A stretch of 64,000 bases of DNA from Luteibacter aegosomaticola (GCF_023078475.1 NZ_CP095741.1:1-64000); one strand, 5' to 3'. Counted from the first letter of the stretch, positions 49,264-59,086 are shown. The notes: generated by a model not told the origin, from the sequence alone. Numbers and translations: made by a program.

Positions 49264-50765
49264 TGCGAAGCACGGCATGGATCCTGACGACGGCCGGGGC
49301 CTTCGGGCTCGCGGCCTGCTCCCTCGCACCGAAGTACCAGGTGCCCGATGTGAAGCCGCCACCGTCCTACAAGGAATCCCTTGGGACGGAGGCGCAGGGC
49401 ACGTGGCAGCCGGCGCTACCCGCCGAAGACGCCGAGCGCGGCGCGTGGTGGAAGGTATTCGGCGAGCCGCAGCTGGATGACCTGGAAGAGCAGGCGATGG
49501 CTGCCAATCCCAGCCTGGCGGCGGCTGCGGCCCGTGTGCAGGAAGCGCGGGGTGCGGAACGCGTGACGGGCGCGGCGCGCTTCCCCGACCTCTCCGCCGG
49601 TTTCGGACCGACCCGACAGCAGAACGCGCCGCAATCGCTGGGCGTGCCCGACACCGGGGTGCGCCCGGATGCGCAGACCGTCTGGCGGGCGCAGGCGAAT
49701 ATCTCGTATGAGGTCGACCTGTTCGGGCGGGTGGCGTCGAGCGTCGCCGCGGCGCGAGCCGATAGCCAGGAAGCCCAGGCCCTGTTCCGCTCGGTGCAGC
49801 TCATGCTCCAGGCCGACGTGGCACAAACCTATTTCCGCCTGCGCGAACTCGATGCGGAACTGGTCGTCTACGACCGGGCGATCGTGTTGCGCCAGGAGAC
49901 CCTGAACTTCGTGGCGACCCGCTTTGAAGCCGGCGAGGTCACCGATCTCGACAAGGCGCAGGCGGAAGCGGAGCTGGCCAGCGCGCGCTCCGATGCGATG
50001 TCTGCACGGCGTTCGCGTGCCGCGACCGAGCACGCGCTTGCCGTGCTGCTTGGAAAGGCACCGGCGGACTTCGCCTTCGCACCGGCGCCGCTGGCCACGG
50101 TCCAGCTCAACATTCCGGCGGGCTTGCCTTCCACGCTGCTGGAGCGCCGGCCGGATATCGCGGCCGCCGAACGGGCGATGGCCGCGACCAATGCCCGGGT
50201 AGGCGTGGCCAAGGCAGCGTACTTTCCCTCGCTGGTGCTGACCGGCACCGGCGGCTACGAAGCGAAGAGCCTTGGCGATGTCTTCAAGTGGTCCAGCCGC
50301 ACGTTCCTCCTGGGGCCGCTCGTGGGCACCGTTGCGACGTTGCCGCTGTTCGACGGTGGCATCCGGAAGGGCAATCTTGAACAAGCGCGCGCACGCTACG
50401 AAGAGAGCGTGGCGCAATACCGCGGGCAAGTCCTGGTCGGCTTCCGCGAGGTGGAGGACAGCCTTTCCGCCTTGCGCATCTTGCGCGACCAGACGGCCGT
50501 GCAAGGCGAGGCGGTCAGTGCGTCGACGCGTGCCTTCGGCCTGTCGAAAGCGCAATATGAGGACGGATCGGTGGCCTACCTGAATATCCTGGATGCGGAG
50601 CGCGTGGTGCTGGCGGCCCGTCTCAACGAGGTAAGGCTGCGTGGCGAACAAGCGGGCGCCACGGTGGATCTGATCCGGGCCCTCGGCGGTGGCTGGGCGC
50701 ATGGCGCCGTGCCGGACACCACGACGCCCCTGGCCATGGATAACGCAAACCTGCCACCACGCTGA
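49260..50765 (+). CDS. Outer-membrane efflux lipoprotein (NodT/OprM type)
   Basis: Outer-membrane channel partner of the RND pump. The 501-residue product has a lipoprotein signal (LAACSLAPKYQVP) and two OEP repeats, with the typical LGGGW ending. Two tandem ATG codons begin the gene; the first overlaps the RND stop (ATGA). It completes a three-gene adaptor-pump-channel operon. Confidence 0.94.
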   Translation: MMRSTAWILTTAGAFGLAACSLAPKYQVPDVKPPPSYKESLGTEAQGTWQPALPAEDAERGAWWKVFGEPQLDDLEEQAMAANPSLAAAAARVQEARGAERVTGAARFPDLSAGFGPTRQQNAPQSLGVPDTGVRPDAQTVWRAQANISYEVDLFGRVASSVAAARADSQEAQALFRSVQLMLQADVAQTYFRLRELDAELVVYDRAIVLRQETLNFVATRFEAGEVTDLDKAQAEAELASARSDAMSARRSRAATEHALAVLLGKAPADFAFAPAPLATVQLNIPAGLPSTLLERRPDIAAAERAMAATNARVGVAKAAYFPSLVLTGTGGYEAKSLGDVFKWSSRTFLLGPLVGTVATLPLFDGGIRKGNLEQARARYEESVAQYRGQVLVGFREVEDSLSALRILRDQTAVQGEAVSASTRAFGLSKAQYEDGSVAYLNILDAERVVLAARLNEVRLRGEQAGATVDLIRALGGGWAHGAVPDTTTPLAMDNANLPPR

Positions 50766-50779
50766 TCGAGGGCCTGACC

Positions 50780-51220
50780 ATGCCGGCTTCCACATTGGGC
50801 GAGATGCTCCGCATCACCGAAAACTGCGCCAAGGCCGATTGCCTGAAGGACCTCGAGCGCAGCGCCAGTAGCAACGGCCCGTGCGGCGAGCGCGATCTCC
50901 GCCAGGTGCAGGAGTTCTTCGACACGGCAAAAACCGAGTTCACCAGCCGTATCCTCGCGGGCGCTGAAGTTCGCCCGGTGCAGTTGGGGGCCGGCAAGAA
51001 CAACACCGTAGCGCTGATCCTGCAGACCTTCCGCTGGACCCCCGACTACGACATCCGCAATCCCACCCACCCGTACAACGCGGCATGGAAAGTGTTCGCC
51101 ACCTGGTGCGCCGACAACGACCTGGCCCCCGTCCTGCGCAAATACCACGATGCGAAGGGGAAGGAGCACTGGTACGAACTGAGTGTCCGTTCGGCGCCAC
51201 CGGCCGACGCGAACGCGTGA
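50780..51220 (+). CDS. Hypothetical protein, 146 residues
   Basis: A soluble protein of 146 residues 14 bp after the efflux operon, same strand. It has five cysteines in the first half (TENCAKADC, GPCGE, ATWCADN) and aromatic-rich regions such as TFRWTPDYDIRNPTHPYN. No signal peptide or known domain is visible. GAGGG precedes the start. Confidence 0.55.
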   Translation: MPASTLGEMLRITENCAKADCLKDLERSASSNGPCGERDLRQVQEFFDTAKTEFTSRILAGAEVRPVQLGAGKNNTVALILQTFRWTPDYDIRNPTHPYNAAWKVFATWCADNDLAPVLRKYHDAKGKEHWYELSVRSAPPADANA

Positions 51221-51241
51221 CCGCGACTGTCCGCGCGGTGC

Positions 51242-51253
51242 TGTCCGCGGACA
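51242..51253. promoter_or_regulatory. Perfect palindrome upstream of tolC
   Basis: TGTCCGCGGACA is a 12-bp perfect palindrome, with another TGTCCGC half-copy about 15 bp upstream. Candidate operator for the downstream tolC gene. Confidence 0.35.
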
Positions 51254-51376
51254 CGTGGGCCGCCTGAGCGCCGTGGCGGAAAGCGTTTCATAAACATAGG
51301 GATAGAAGGCAAGGCTACGCGTGGCATGGGAGTTGCTCAACGCCGGGAAGACTCCGCGCGCTCAGGGACACTATCC

Positions 51377-52732
51377 ATGCGTAAGAACACCCTCTCGGCC
51401 TGCCTGGCCGGCCTGTTGGCCGCCACCGGTTTCCTGCCCGCCGCGGCAGGCGCCGAAGACCTCATGGATATTTACCGCGAGGCGGTAGCCAATGACCCGG
51501 TGCTGGCCAGCGCCGACGCCCGCCGACTCGTTGTCGCCGAGGGCGTGCCCCAGGCGAGGGCCGCGTTGCTGCCGCAGCTCTCTGCTGGCCTCAGCCTGCA
51601 GCAGTTCCACCCGGCGTATTCCAACAACACCAATAGCGACGGTACGCCGGTGGATGGCGGCGATGGCCACAGCCGCCAGCGTGACCTCACCTTGAACCTC
51701 GACCAGACGGTGGTGGATCTCTCCAAGTTCGCCCGCGAGCGTCAGGCCAAACAGACATCTGAAGCGCAGGAGGCGACGTATCGCGGCGAGTTGCAGGATC
51801 TGTATGTCCGCTCCACGCAGGCGTACTTCAACGTCCTGGTCGCGCAGGACCAGGTCGAGATCTTCCAGTCGTTCGAAGACGCCTACCAGCAGCAGTACAA
51901 CCAGGCGAAGGTGCTCTTCGACAAGGGCCTCGCGCCCGAAGCCGATCTCACTCAGGCGCAGGCGTATTACCTGTACATCAAATCGCAGCGCGTCGATCTT
52001 GAGAACTCGTTGAAGGATGCGCGCCGCGCGTTGCAGCAGCTGACGGGCAAGGAGCCTGGAACGCTGAAAACGCTTCGCGACGACCTGCCGATGGATCGGC
52101 CCGCACCGGATGACGCGAGCGCCTGGGTCAAGGAAGCCCTGGACCAGAATCCGTCGGTCGTGGCGGGCACGCACCTGGTGAGCGCCGACGAACATTCGAT
52201 CAACGCAGCGCGTAGCGGGCACTTGCCCACGCTGAACCTGGCGGTCGGGTACGACAAGCTTGGTTCGTGGTCGAACGTGAACCGGGGCGGCGCAAGCTAT
52301 GGCCCCGGTAGCACCACCATCGGCCTGGTGCTGGCCGTACCGCTGTTCAGTGGCGGCCTCACGCAATCGCAGGTTCGCCAGGCGATCCACCAGCGCGATG
52401 AAGACCAGAGTGACCTTGAAAGCTCGCGCCGCCAGGCTGCGCGTGATGCTTACAACTACTACAACCTCGTCATCGCCGGTATTGGTCAGCTGGGCGATGC
52501 GCGTGTCGCTGTGGACGCTGCCAAGAAATCGCTGGCGTCGCTGCGCGCGGGCTACGAAATCGGCACCCAGAACCTGACGTCGGTCGTGGTGGCCATCCAG
52601 ATCCTTGCGAACGTGCGCAGCCAATACACGTCGTTGCGCCATCAGTTCATCGTGAACAAGCTGCTGCTAAAGCGCACCGTCGGCGCCGCGGATCTGAAGG
52701 ATATGGAAGAGATCAACCGCCTGCTGCAGTAA
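51377..52732 (+). CDS. tolC: TolC family outer-membrane channel protein
   Basis: The 451-residue product has a signal peptide (LAGLLAATGFLPAAAGA-ED) and TolC/OEP landmarks: DLMDIYREAVANDPVLASA at the start of the mature protein, and two repeated helical regions (YFNVLVAQDQVEIF; NYYNLVIAGIGQLGD). Unlike the channel three genes upstream it has no lipobox, so it is a separate TolC type that probably serves ABC or type I export. I chose the ATG at 51377, which gives the proper signal peptide. Confidence 0.92.
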   Translation: MRKNTLSACLAGLLAATGFLPAAAGAEDLMDIYREAVANDPVLASADARRLVVAEGVPQARAALLPQLSAGLSLQQFHPAYSNNTNSDGTPVDGGDGHSRQRDLTLNLDQTVVDLSKFARERQAKQTSEAQEATYRGELQDLYVRSTQAYFNVLVAQDQVEIFQSFEDAYQQQYNQAKVLFDKGLAPEADLTQAQAYYLYIKSQRVDLENSLKDARRALQQLTGKEPGTLKTLRDDLPMDRPAPDDASAWVKEALDQNPSVVAGTHLVSADEHSINAARSGHLPTLNLAVGYDKLGSWSNVNRGGASYGPGSTTIGLVLAVPLFSGGLTQSQVRQAIHQRDEDQSDLESSRRQAARDAYNYYNLVIAGIGQLGDARVAVDAAKKSLASLRAGYEIGTQNLTSVVVAIQILANVRSQYTSLRHQFIVNKLLLKRTVGAADLKDMEEINRLLQ

Positions 52733-52753
52733 GGCGATCGTGCGTAGCGCGCG

Positions 52754-53146
52754 TCAGGCAGCTAGCGCTACCAGCTGCCTGGCCACGTACGCCGCCAGGA
52801 AGATCCCCATCACCACCACCAGCCATGACAGCGCACGCTGCGGCCCGGTGCCCGTGTAGCCGTGGCTATCCACATCATCGATCTGCTTGCGGTTGCGGTG
52901 GTAGCGCAGCGTGCAGAGCAGCGTGAGCCATGCGCCGAGCAGGATCAGGCCAAGCCCGAGCAGTTCGGTGGCGCGCGTGTTGAGGTGCACGCCGGGGTGG
53001 CTGTTTGGCGCGGAGAGCAGGGCGAATGCCAGGAACAGGTTGAAGCGCTCGAGCAGGAAGCCGAACGCCATGATCGCGATGGCGGTGCGCACCCACGCGA
53101 GGTAGGTGCGCTCATTGGCGGCGTGGTCGGTGAAGTGCGGAATCAC
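52754..53146 (-). CDS. DUF202 (YidH-like) membrane protein
   Basis: The 130-residue product has the DUF202 start (TDHAANERTYLAWVRTAIAIMAFGF) and three membrane segments, then a C-terminal helix. Function unknown. Its last bases lie 21 bp from the converging tolC stop. Confidence 0.88.
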   Translation of the reverse strand: MIPHFTDHAANERTYLAWVRTAIAIMAFGFLLERFNLFLAFALLSAPNSHPGVHLNTRATELLGLGLILLGAWLTLLCTLRYHRNRKQIDDVDSHGYTGTGPQRALSWLVVVMGIFLAAYVARQLVALAA

Positions 53147-53175
53147 GCGTATCCCCAGCGGTAGCGTTCGAAGGC

Positions 53176-54069
53176 CTACACCATAAGCGATTGGTGGGCG
53201 CCTACGCCTGCCATGGTGCCCGAAGCGATGGCGAGGCTGGCGTTCTGCATAGCTTGCGCGGCGTCACCCGCGGCGTAAACACCGGGCACGCTGGTGGCTT
53301 TCCAGTCATCCACTTCAAGATAGGGCCCAAGCGGGCCTTCGGCCACGGCGCAGCCGAGCTGCTCGGCCAGTGGGCTGGCGATGCTGACCCTCGACGCGAC
53401 GAACAGCGCACCGATCTCCAGGCGGCGGCCATCCGCGAGCAGCACGGCCGTGAGGCCCGGCGCATCCCCATGCAAGCCGACGATCGGCGTGCGCTCGATG
53501 CGGACGCCACGGCGTTCCAGCACTTCAAGCTGATCGGGCTCCGGCTCGAACTCGCCCTGGGTGAAGAACGTGGTCGGGCCCCAGTCGGGCAACATCTTCG
53601 CCTGGTGCCAGGAGTGCGGTGAACTCGCCAGCGAACCGAGCTGGCGATCGCGCACTTCGTAGCCGTGGCAGTACGGGCAATGGATCACGCTGGTGCCCCA
53701 CCGATCCCAGAGGCCCTCGAGCGGCGGCAAGTGGTCCTTCACGCCCGTGGCCAGTACGAGGCGCTTCGCGGTTTCGCGGCTGCCATCGGCAAGGGTGATC
53801 TGGAAACCTTCATCGAGACGCTCGGCCTTCACCGCTTCCGCGTCCATGAAGGACGCCGTGGGGTAGGACAGCAGCTGGCGCGTCGCCTCCTGCACGATGG
53901 CCCGCGGCGGCTTCCCGTCGTGGCCGACGATACCCTGCGCATGCTTGGCGAAGCGGTTGCGCGGCGCGGCCGCATCGATCACCAGCACCCGGCGGCGGGC
54001 ACGGGCAAGCTGGATGGCTGCGGCCTGGCCGGCAAAGCTGCCGCCCACCACGATCACGTCGAAGGCCAT
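53176..54069 (-). CDS. NAD(P)/FAD-dependent oxidoreductase, thioredoxin-reductase-like
   Basis: FAD-dependent pyridine nucleotide-disulfide oxidoreductase of 297 residues: VIVVGGSFAGQAAAIQLARA (FAD fold), LVLATGVKDHLPPL, a CPYC redox centre (Cys131/Cys134), and GVYAAGDAA near the C-terminus. Short thioredoxin-reductase-like proteins of this kind often act with small redox partners. It starts one base after the stop of the Rrf2 gene, so the two are one transcript. Confidence 0.88.
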   Translation of the reverse strand: MAFDVIVVGGSFAGQAAAIQLARARRRVLVIDAAAPRNRFAKHAQGIVGHDGKPPRAIVQEATRQLLSYPTASFMDAEAVKAERLDEGFQITLADGSRETAKRLVLATGVKDHLPPLEGLWDRWGTSVIHCPYCHGYEVRDRQLGSLASSPHSWHQAKMLPDWGPTTFFTQGEFEPEPDQLEVLERRGVRIERTPIVGLHGDAPGLTAVLLADGRRLEIGALFVASRVSIASPLAEQLGCAVAEGPLGPYLEVDDWKATSVPGVYAAGDAAQAMQNASLAIASGTMAGVGAHQSLMV

Positions 54070-54070
54070 A

Positions 54071-54520
54071 TCAGGCTCCCTTGAGTTTGTGGCCTGTGAT
54101 GGCCGAAATGTGCTGCACGCGCTGCGCAAGATCGGCCAGCGTGAGGCTGGCGAGGCGGGCTTCCACCACGCGCTCGGCCTCGGCCAGGGCATCGTCGACG
54201 GCTTCGATCACCGCGCGTTCCACCAGGCAGCCCGGCGATTCCTCGCGTACGGCCAGCGGCAGGATCCGCTCGCCCAGGGCGCGCTGGACGTCGACGAGGG
54301 CGATCTCCGCCGCGGGCTTCGCCAACCGCCAGCCGCCTCCGTGCCCCTTGTCGGAGCTGACGATGCCGGCCTCGCGCAGGCCCGCGAAGGTGCGCCGGAT
54401 CACGACGGCGTTGGTTTCGACACAGGCGGCCATCTCGGCCGAGGTCATGGGCTTGTCGCCTCGCTCGGCCATGTGGAGCAGCACGTGCAGGGCGACGGAG
54501 AGGCGGTCGTTGCGTTTCAT
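54071..54520 (-). CDS. Rrf2-family transcriptional regulator
   Basis: A 149-residue winged-helix regulator (MKRNDRLSVALHVLLHMAERG; TSAEMAACVETNAVVIRRTF; GHGGGWRLAKPAAEI). It has only two cysteines (in AACVE and PGCLV) and lacks the three-Cys cluster that binds iron-sulfur in IscR/NsrR, so it is probably of the non-cluster Rrf2 branch. A palindrome covers its start codon. Divergent from cyoABCD. Confidence 0.88.
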   Translation of the reverse strand: MKRNDRLSVALHVLLHMAERGDKPMTSAEMAACVETNAVVIRRTFAGLREAGIVSSDKGHGGGWRLAKPAAEIALVDVQRALGERILPLAVREESPGCLVERAVIEAVDDALAEAERVVEARLASLTLADLAQRVQHISAITGHKLKGA

Positions 54521-54540
54521 GTAACTTACGTTATTACATG
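54518..54540. promoter_or_regulatory. Palindrome between rrf2 and cyo, candidate Rrf2 operator
   Basis: CATGTAA (54518-54524) and TTACATG (54534-54540) separated by 9 bp. An inner GTAAC-TTAC-GTTA adds symmetry. It overlaps the rrf2 start codon and lies 92 bp before cyoA. Confidence 0.55.
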
Positions 54541-54631
54541 AAATGGGCCCGGCGCAAGCAAGGCGGGCAAATGGCCGCACCGGGCGAGCATTCCGCAAAT
54601 CCCGCGGGGCACAGGCCTAGCCTTTGCGCCC

Positions 54632-55630
54632 ATGACTGCTCAAACGTTCACCACAAAATGGGCAAAACGGCTTGCTGCGGCCGCCGTTCCCCTCTTCCTC
54701 AGCGGCTGCGACATGGTGGTGATGAACCCGACCGGGGACATCGCTCGCCAGCAGCGTGATCTCATCCTCGTCGCCACCGGGCTGATGCTGCTTGTCATAG
54801 TGCCGGTGCTGACCCTGATCGTGGTGTTCGCCCTGCGCTACCGAAAGGGAAAGAATCCACAGGCCTACGACCCCGGCTTCACGCACTCCACCCGCATCGA
54901 ACTCGTGGTGTGGAGCATCCCCCTCATCATCATCGGCATCCTCGGTGCCATCACCTGGGTAACCACCCACAAGCTGGACCCGTTCCGCCCGCTCGACCGC
55001 ATCTCTTATGGACGTCCCATCCCCGCCGGCACGAAGCCGCTGGAAATCGATGTGGTGGCCATGGACTGGAAGTGGCTCTTCATCTACCCCGAGCAGGGCA
55101 TCGCCTCGGTGAATGAGCTGGCGCTCCCGATCGACGTCCCGGTGACCTTCAAGATCACCTCGACCAGCCAGATGAACACGTTCTACGCGCCGACGCTGGC
55201 CGGCATGGTCTACGCGATGCCAGGCATGCAATCGATGCTGCACGCCGTGTTGAACGAGCCGGGCGATACCTGGGGCTACTCGGGTAACTACACCGGTGCG
55301 GGTTACACGGATATGCGCTTCCAGCTGCATGGCGTGGACCAGGCAGGCTTCGATAGCTGGGTGGCAAAGGTGAAGAGCTCGCCGGACACGCTGAACACCG
55401 AACGCTATGTCGCATTGGATGTACCGAGCGAGAAGGTACCGGTGATGCACTTCGGCAACGTACCGCCCGACATCTTCCTGCGCGCCGTGAACCAGTGCGT
55501 CGCCCCCGGCGCGCCCTGCAAGAACGACGTCATGCGCATCGACGCCACGAAGGACGGCGCGACCCACGGGGACATGACCATGGCAGGCGATATGGCGAAC
55601 GACGCCCACCCGATGGACGCCGGCCACTAA
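54632..55630 (+). CDS. cyoA: Cytochrome bo3 ubiquinol oxidase subunit II
   Basis: Periplasmic-domain subunit of the terminal quinol oxidase. The 332-residue product has a lipoprotein signal (FLSGC-DMV) and two membrane helices. The cupredoxin-like domain has QMNTFYAPTLAGMVYAMPGMQS, the form lacking CuA ligands, which marks a quinol rather than cytochrome c oxidase. The C-terminus ends with a His/Met/Asp-rich tail (TMAGDMANDAHPMDAGH). Confidence 0.95.
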   Translation: MTAQTFTTKWAKRLAAAAVPLFLSGCDMVVMNPTGDIARQQRDLILVATGLMLLVIVPVLTLIVVFALRYRKGKNPQAYDPGFTHSTRIELVVWSIPLIIIGILGAITWVTTHKLDPFRPLDRISYGRPIPAGTKPLEIDVVAMDWKWLFIYPEQGIASVNELALPIDVPVTFKITSTSQMNTFYAPTLAGMVYAMPGMQSMLHAVLNEPGDTWGYSGNYTGAGYTDMRFQLHGVDQAGFDSWVAKVKSSPDTLNTERYVALDVPSEKVPVMHFGNVPPDIFLRAVNQCVAPGAPCKNDVMRIDATKDGATHGDMTMAGDMANDAHPMDAGH

Positions 55631-55703
55631 TTCCATGTTTCGCAACTTTCCTTACTGCCCTGGGACGCCTCGTGCGTCCCTTGGGCCTGACCACGGATAG
55701 ACC

Positions 55704-57701
55704 ATGCTAGACGCAAGCTCTCCCAACGGGCTGCTCGGGCGACTGTCGCTCGACGCCCTTCCGCTCCACGAGCCGATCCTGGTCGGAACCTTCCTCGTGG
55801 TCGCCGTCCTTGGCCTTGCCGCCGTGGGCGCCCTCACCTACTTCAAGCGCTGGGGCTGGTTGTGGCGCGAGTGGCTCACCAGCGTGGACCACAAGAAGAT
55901 CGGCATCATGTACATCGTGCTCGGCATCATCATGCTGCTGCGCGGTTTCTCCGATGCACTGATGATGCGCGCCCAACAGGCCATGGCGTTCGGCGCCAAC
56001 CAGGGCTACCTGGCCGCGCACCATTACGATCAGATCTTCACCGCGCACGGCACGATCATGATCTTCTTCGTGGCGATCCCGCTGGTGGTGGGCATCGTCA
56101 ACTTCGTGATGCCGTTGCAGATCGGCGCGCGCGACGTCGCCTTCCCGTATCTCAACAACCTCAGCTTCTGGCTGACGGTGGCGGGAGCGGTGCTGGTGAT
56201 GATCTCGCTGTTCGTCGGTGAGTTCGCGCGTACCGGCTGGCTCTCGTACGCGCCGCTGGCGGAACTGCAGTACAGCCCCGACTCCGGCGTGGACTACTAC
56301 CTGTGGTCGCTGGAGATAGCGGGTGTCGGCACCACGCTGTCGGCGATCAACATGGTCGCCACCATCATCAAGATGCGTGCGCCCGGCATGACGATGATGA
56401 AGATGCCGGTGTTCACCTGGACGGCGCTGTGCAGCAACATCCTGGCCATCGCGATCTTCCCGGCGCTGACCGCCGCGTTCTTCCTGCTGATCCTCGACCG
56501 CTACGCCGGCACGAACTTCTTCACCAACGACCTGGGCGGCAGCCCGATGATGTACTGGAACATGGTGTGGATCTGGGGCCATCCCGAGGTCTACGTCCTG
56601 GTCCTGCCTGCGTTCGGTATCTACTCGGAAATCACCTCCACCTTCACCGGCAAGCGTCTGTTCGGCTACAGCTCGATGGTGTACGCCACGGTGGTGATTA
56701 CGCTGCTTTCGTATCTCGTGTGGCTGCATCACTTCTTCACCATGGGCTCGGGTGCCTCGGTGAACTCGTTCTTCGGCATCGCCACCATGATCATCGCGAT
56801 CCCGACGGGCGCGAAGGTGTTCAACTGGCTGTTCACGATGTTCCGCGGCGAAATCCGCTTCGAACTGCCGATGATGTGGGTCGTGGCGTTCATGCTCACC
56901 TTCGTGGTGGGTGGCATGACCGGCGTGCTGCTGGCGGTGCCCGCCGCTGACTTCGTGCTACACAACTCCCTGTTCCTTGTGGCGCACTTCCACAACACCA
57001 TCATCGGTGGCGTCGTGTTCGGCCTGTTCGCCGGCATGGTGTACTGGTTCCCGAAGGCCTTCGGCTTCAAGCTCGACGAGTTCTGGGGCAAGGTCGCCTT
57101 CTGGGGTTGGGTCGTCGGTTACTGGGTGGCCTGGACGCCGATCTACATCGTGGGCCTGATGGGCGTGCCCCGCCGCATCAACCACCTCGACGATGTGTCG
57201 CTGCGCCCGTACTTCGTGGTGGCGGCCATCGGCGCCGTGATCATCCTCATCGGCATCCTCGGCTTCGTGATGAGCATCGTGATGGGTATCGTGAAGCGCA
57301 AGGCGCTGCGCGATGTCACCGGCGATCCGTGGAACGGCCGTACGCTGGAGTGGAGCACCTCGTCGCCGCCGCCCGCCTACAACTACGCGCTCACGCCGGT
57401 GGTGTACGACCTCGACGCCTGGCAGGACATGAAGGACCACGGATATACCCGCCCGACGGAAGGCTTCAAGCCGGTGCACATGCCGCGCAACACGGGTATC
57501 GGCGTGATCATCGCAGGGCTTTGCACGGTGCTTGGCTTCGCCATGGTCTGGTACATCTGGTGGCTGGCTGCGCTCAGCTTCGTCGGCATCATCGCCGTCT
57601 CGATCGTCCACACCTTCAACTACAACCGCGATTACGTGATTCCCGCCTCCGAGGTCGATGCGACCGAGGGTGAACGGACGCGTGCGCTGGCAGGGGTCTG
57701 A
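55704..57701 (+). CDS. cyoB: Cytochrome bo3 ubiquinol oxidase subunit I
   Basis: Catalytic heme-copper subunit of 665 residues. The CuB/Tyr site [18 protein letters not shown], the HHFFTMG pair of CuB histidines and HFHNTIIGG for the heme irons are all present. There are about fifteen membrane segments. It lies 73 bp after cyoA and 1 bp before cyoC. Confidence 0.97.
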   Translation: MLDASSPNGLLGRLSLDALPLHEPILVGTFLVVAVLGLAAVGALTYFKRWGWLWREWLTSVDHKKIGIMYIVLGIIMLLRGFSDALMMRAQQAMAFGANQGYLAAHHYDQIFTAHGTIMIFFVAIPLVVGIVNFVMPLQIGARDVAFPYLNNLSFWLTVAGAVLVMISLFVGEFARTGWLSYAPLAELQYSPDSGVDYYLWSLEIAGVGTTLSAINMVATIIKMRAPGMTMMKMPVFTWTALCSNILAIAIFPALTAAFFLLILDRYAGTNFFTNDLGGSPMMYWNMVWIWGHPEVYVLVLPAFGIYSEITSTFTGKRLFGYSSMVYATVVITLLSYLVWLHHFFTMGSGASVNSFFGIATMIIAIPTGAKVFNWLFTMFRGEIRFELPMMWVVAFMLTFVVGGMTGVLLAVPAADFVLHNSLFLVAHFHNTIIGGVVFGLFAGMVYWFPKAFGFKLDEFWGKVAFWGWVVGYWVAWTPIYIVGLMGVPRRINHLDDVSLRPYFVVAAIGAVIILIGILGFVMSIVMGIVKRKALRDVTGDPWNGRTLEWSTSSPPPAYNYALTPVVYDLDAWQDMKDHGYTRPTEGFKPVHMPRNTGIGVIIAGLCTVLGFAMVWYIWWLAALSFVGIIAVSIVHTFNYNRDYVIPASEVDATEGERTRALAGV

Positions 57702-57702
57702 T

Positions 57703-58326
57703 ATGAGCACCACGGTTACGACTCAAGCCGGGCCACGCCTGTGGCACGCGAAGGAAGAGCACGATCACAGTGGCGGTGCCACCATGATCGGCTTCTGGAT
57801 CTACCTGATGAGCGATGCGCTCATCTTCGCCTCGCTGTTCGCAGTGTATGGCGTGCTTAGCCGGAACTATGCCGGCGGCCCGGGCCCGAAGCAGTTGTTC
57901 GATCTGTCGCTGGTGGCGGTGAATACATCGCTGCTGCTGGCGTCGTCGATCACCTTTGGTGTCTCGATGCTGGCGATGGCTGCGGGCCGCACCGGACGCA
58001 CCATGTTCTGGCTGGCGATCACGGGCCTTCTGGGTGCCGCCTTCCTCGGCGTGGAGCTGCATGAGTTCGCCAGCCTGGTCGCCGAAGGTGCGGGTCCGCA
58101 TCGCAGCGCGTTCCTGTCGAGCTTCTTTACGCTCGTCGGCACGCACGGTACGCACGTCGCGTTTGGCCTCGTCTGGCTGGTCGTGCTGCTGATGCAGATC
58201 GGCAAGCGTGGCCTCACCGACGATAACCGCCGCCGTGTCATGTGCCTCTCGATGTTCTGGCACTTCCTCGACATCGTGTGGATCGGCGTCTTTACGTTCG
58301 TTTACCTGCTGGGAGTTATCCGGTGA
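57703..58326 (+). CDS. cyoC: Cytochrome bo3 ubiquinol oxidase subunit III
   Basis: A 207-residue membrane subunit with the family motif GFWIYLMSDALIFASLFAVY and five membrane helices. It starts 1 bp after the cyoB stop at the ATG at 57703 and overlaps cyoD by four bases (GTGA). Confidence 0.96.
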   Translation: MSTTVTTQAGPRLWHAKEEHDHSGGATMIGFWIYLMSDALIFASLFAVYGVLSRNYAGGPGPKQLFDLSLVAVNTSLLLASSITFGVSMLAMAAGRTGRTMFWLAITGLLGAAFLGVELHEFASLVAEGAGPHRSAFLSSFFTLVGTHGTHVAFGLVWLVVLLMQIGKRGLTDDNRRRVMCLSMFWHFLDIVWIGVFTFVYLLGVIR

Positions 58327-58661
58327 CCGCTCACGTCGTCGCATCGCACGCATCCCACGGCCACGGCAGCAAGCGCAGCCTGGTCATCGGCTCCGCACTT
58401 TCCATCCTGCTGACGGCTATCCCGTTCTGGCTGGTGATGACCGGGGCGCTTTCGAGCCCCGGCGCGACCATCACCGCGATCTTCATCTCGGCGATGGTGC
58501 AGATCGTCGTCCACGTGGCATGTTTCCTCCACGTGGATGCGAAGAGTGAAGGGGGCTGGACCCTGCTGTCGTTCCTGTTCACCGCGATCATCGTGGTGAT
58601 CACGATCATCGGTTCGGTGTGGGTCATGTATCACATGGATGCGAACATGATGCCTCGTTAG
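58323..58661 (+). CDS. cyoD: Cytochrome bo3 ubiquinol oxidase subunit IV
   Basis: A small 112-residue subunit with three membrane helices and the family stretch VQIVVHVACFLHVD. The GTG at 58323, within the cyoC stop, is the start. The last codons (CCT CGT TAG) run into a 35-bp exact repeat of the DNA at 60119-60153. No cyoE follows. Confidence 0.92.
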   Translation: MTAHVVASHASHGHGSKRSLVIGSALSILLTAIPFWLVMTGALSSPGATITAIFISAMVQIVVHVACFLHVDAKSEGGWTLLSFLFTAIIVVITIIGSVWVMYHMDANMMPR

Positions 58662-58690
58662 CCGTCGATGAGGCCGGCGCCGATGGCGTC
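58656..58690. repeat. 35-bp exact direct repeat, left copy
   Basis: This 35-bp segment begins CGTTAGCCGTCGATGAGGCC and is identical to 60119-60153. It starts with the last codon and stop of cyoD. The right copy is the 3' end of a MocA-like gene. The two copies bracket ridA and a lysR gene. Confidence 0.85.
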
Positions 58691-59086
58691 CTATTCGGCT
58701 GGCAGCTTGGCTACCACCTTGATCTCGAACTGGAAGCCCGAGAGCCAGGTGACACCGACAGCGGTGGCCGTGGGGTAGGGCGCGCCACCCCAGTGCTCCG
58801 CCGCAATCGACCACATCCGCTCGAAGTGCTGTTCCGGGTCGACGATGAAGACGATGACGTCGACCACGTCGTCGAACGTGCAGCCTGCGGCGCCGAGGAC
58901 GCTGTTGAGGTTCTGAAAGGCAAGGCGCACCTGGGCATCCAGGTCGGGCTCGGGCGAACCGTCCTCACGGGCACCGACCTGGCCTGAGACGAACAGGAAG
59001 CCGTCGGACTTCACGGCTGGGGAATAGTGGTGGCTGTCATAAAGGGCGTGGCGGCCCGGGGGGAAAACAACGTCGCGCTTGGCCAT
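58691..59086 (-). CDS. RidA family (YjgF/UK114) protein
   Basis: Small trimeric fold of 131 residues (DSHHYSPAVKSDGFLFVSGQVG; LAFQNLNSVLGAAGCTFDDVV). Archetypal RidA deaminates reactive enamines using an Arg in a PARS motif. Here that position reads PYPT, so the catalytic Arg seems missing and enamine deaminase activity is doubtful. It is divergent from the lysR gene and lies inside the repeat-bounded segment. Confidence 0.85.
   Translation of the reverse strand: MAKRDVVFPPGRHALYDSHHYSPAVKSDGFLFVSGQVGAREDGSPEPDLDAQVRLAFQNLNSVLGAAGCTFDDVVDVIVFIVDPEQHFERMWSIAAEHWGGAPYPTATAVGVTWLSGFQFEIKVVAKLPAE

Noticed and set aside
47530..49362. 610-codon open frame opposite the RND permease
   Set aside because: Antisense shadow of a conserved efflux pump, rich in His, Arg and Gln from complementary codons, with no family resemblance.
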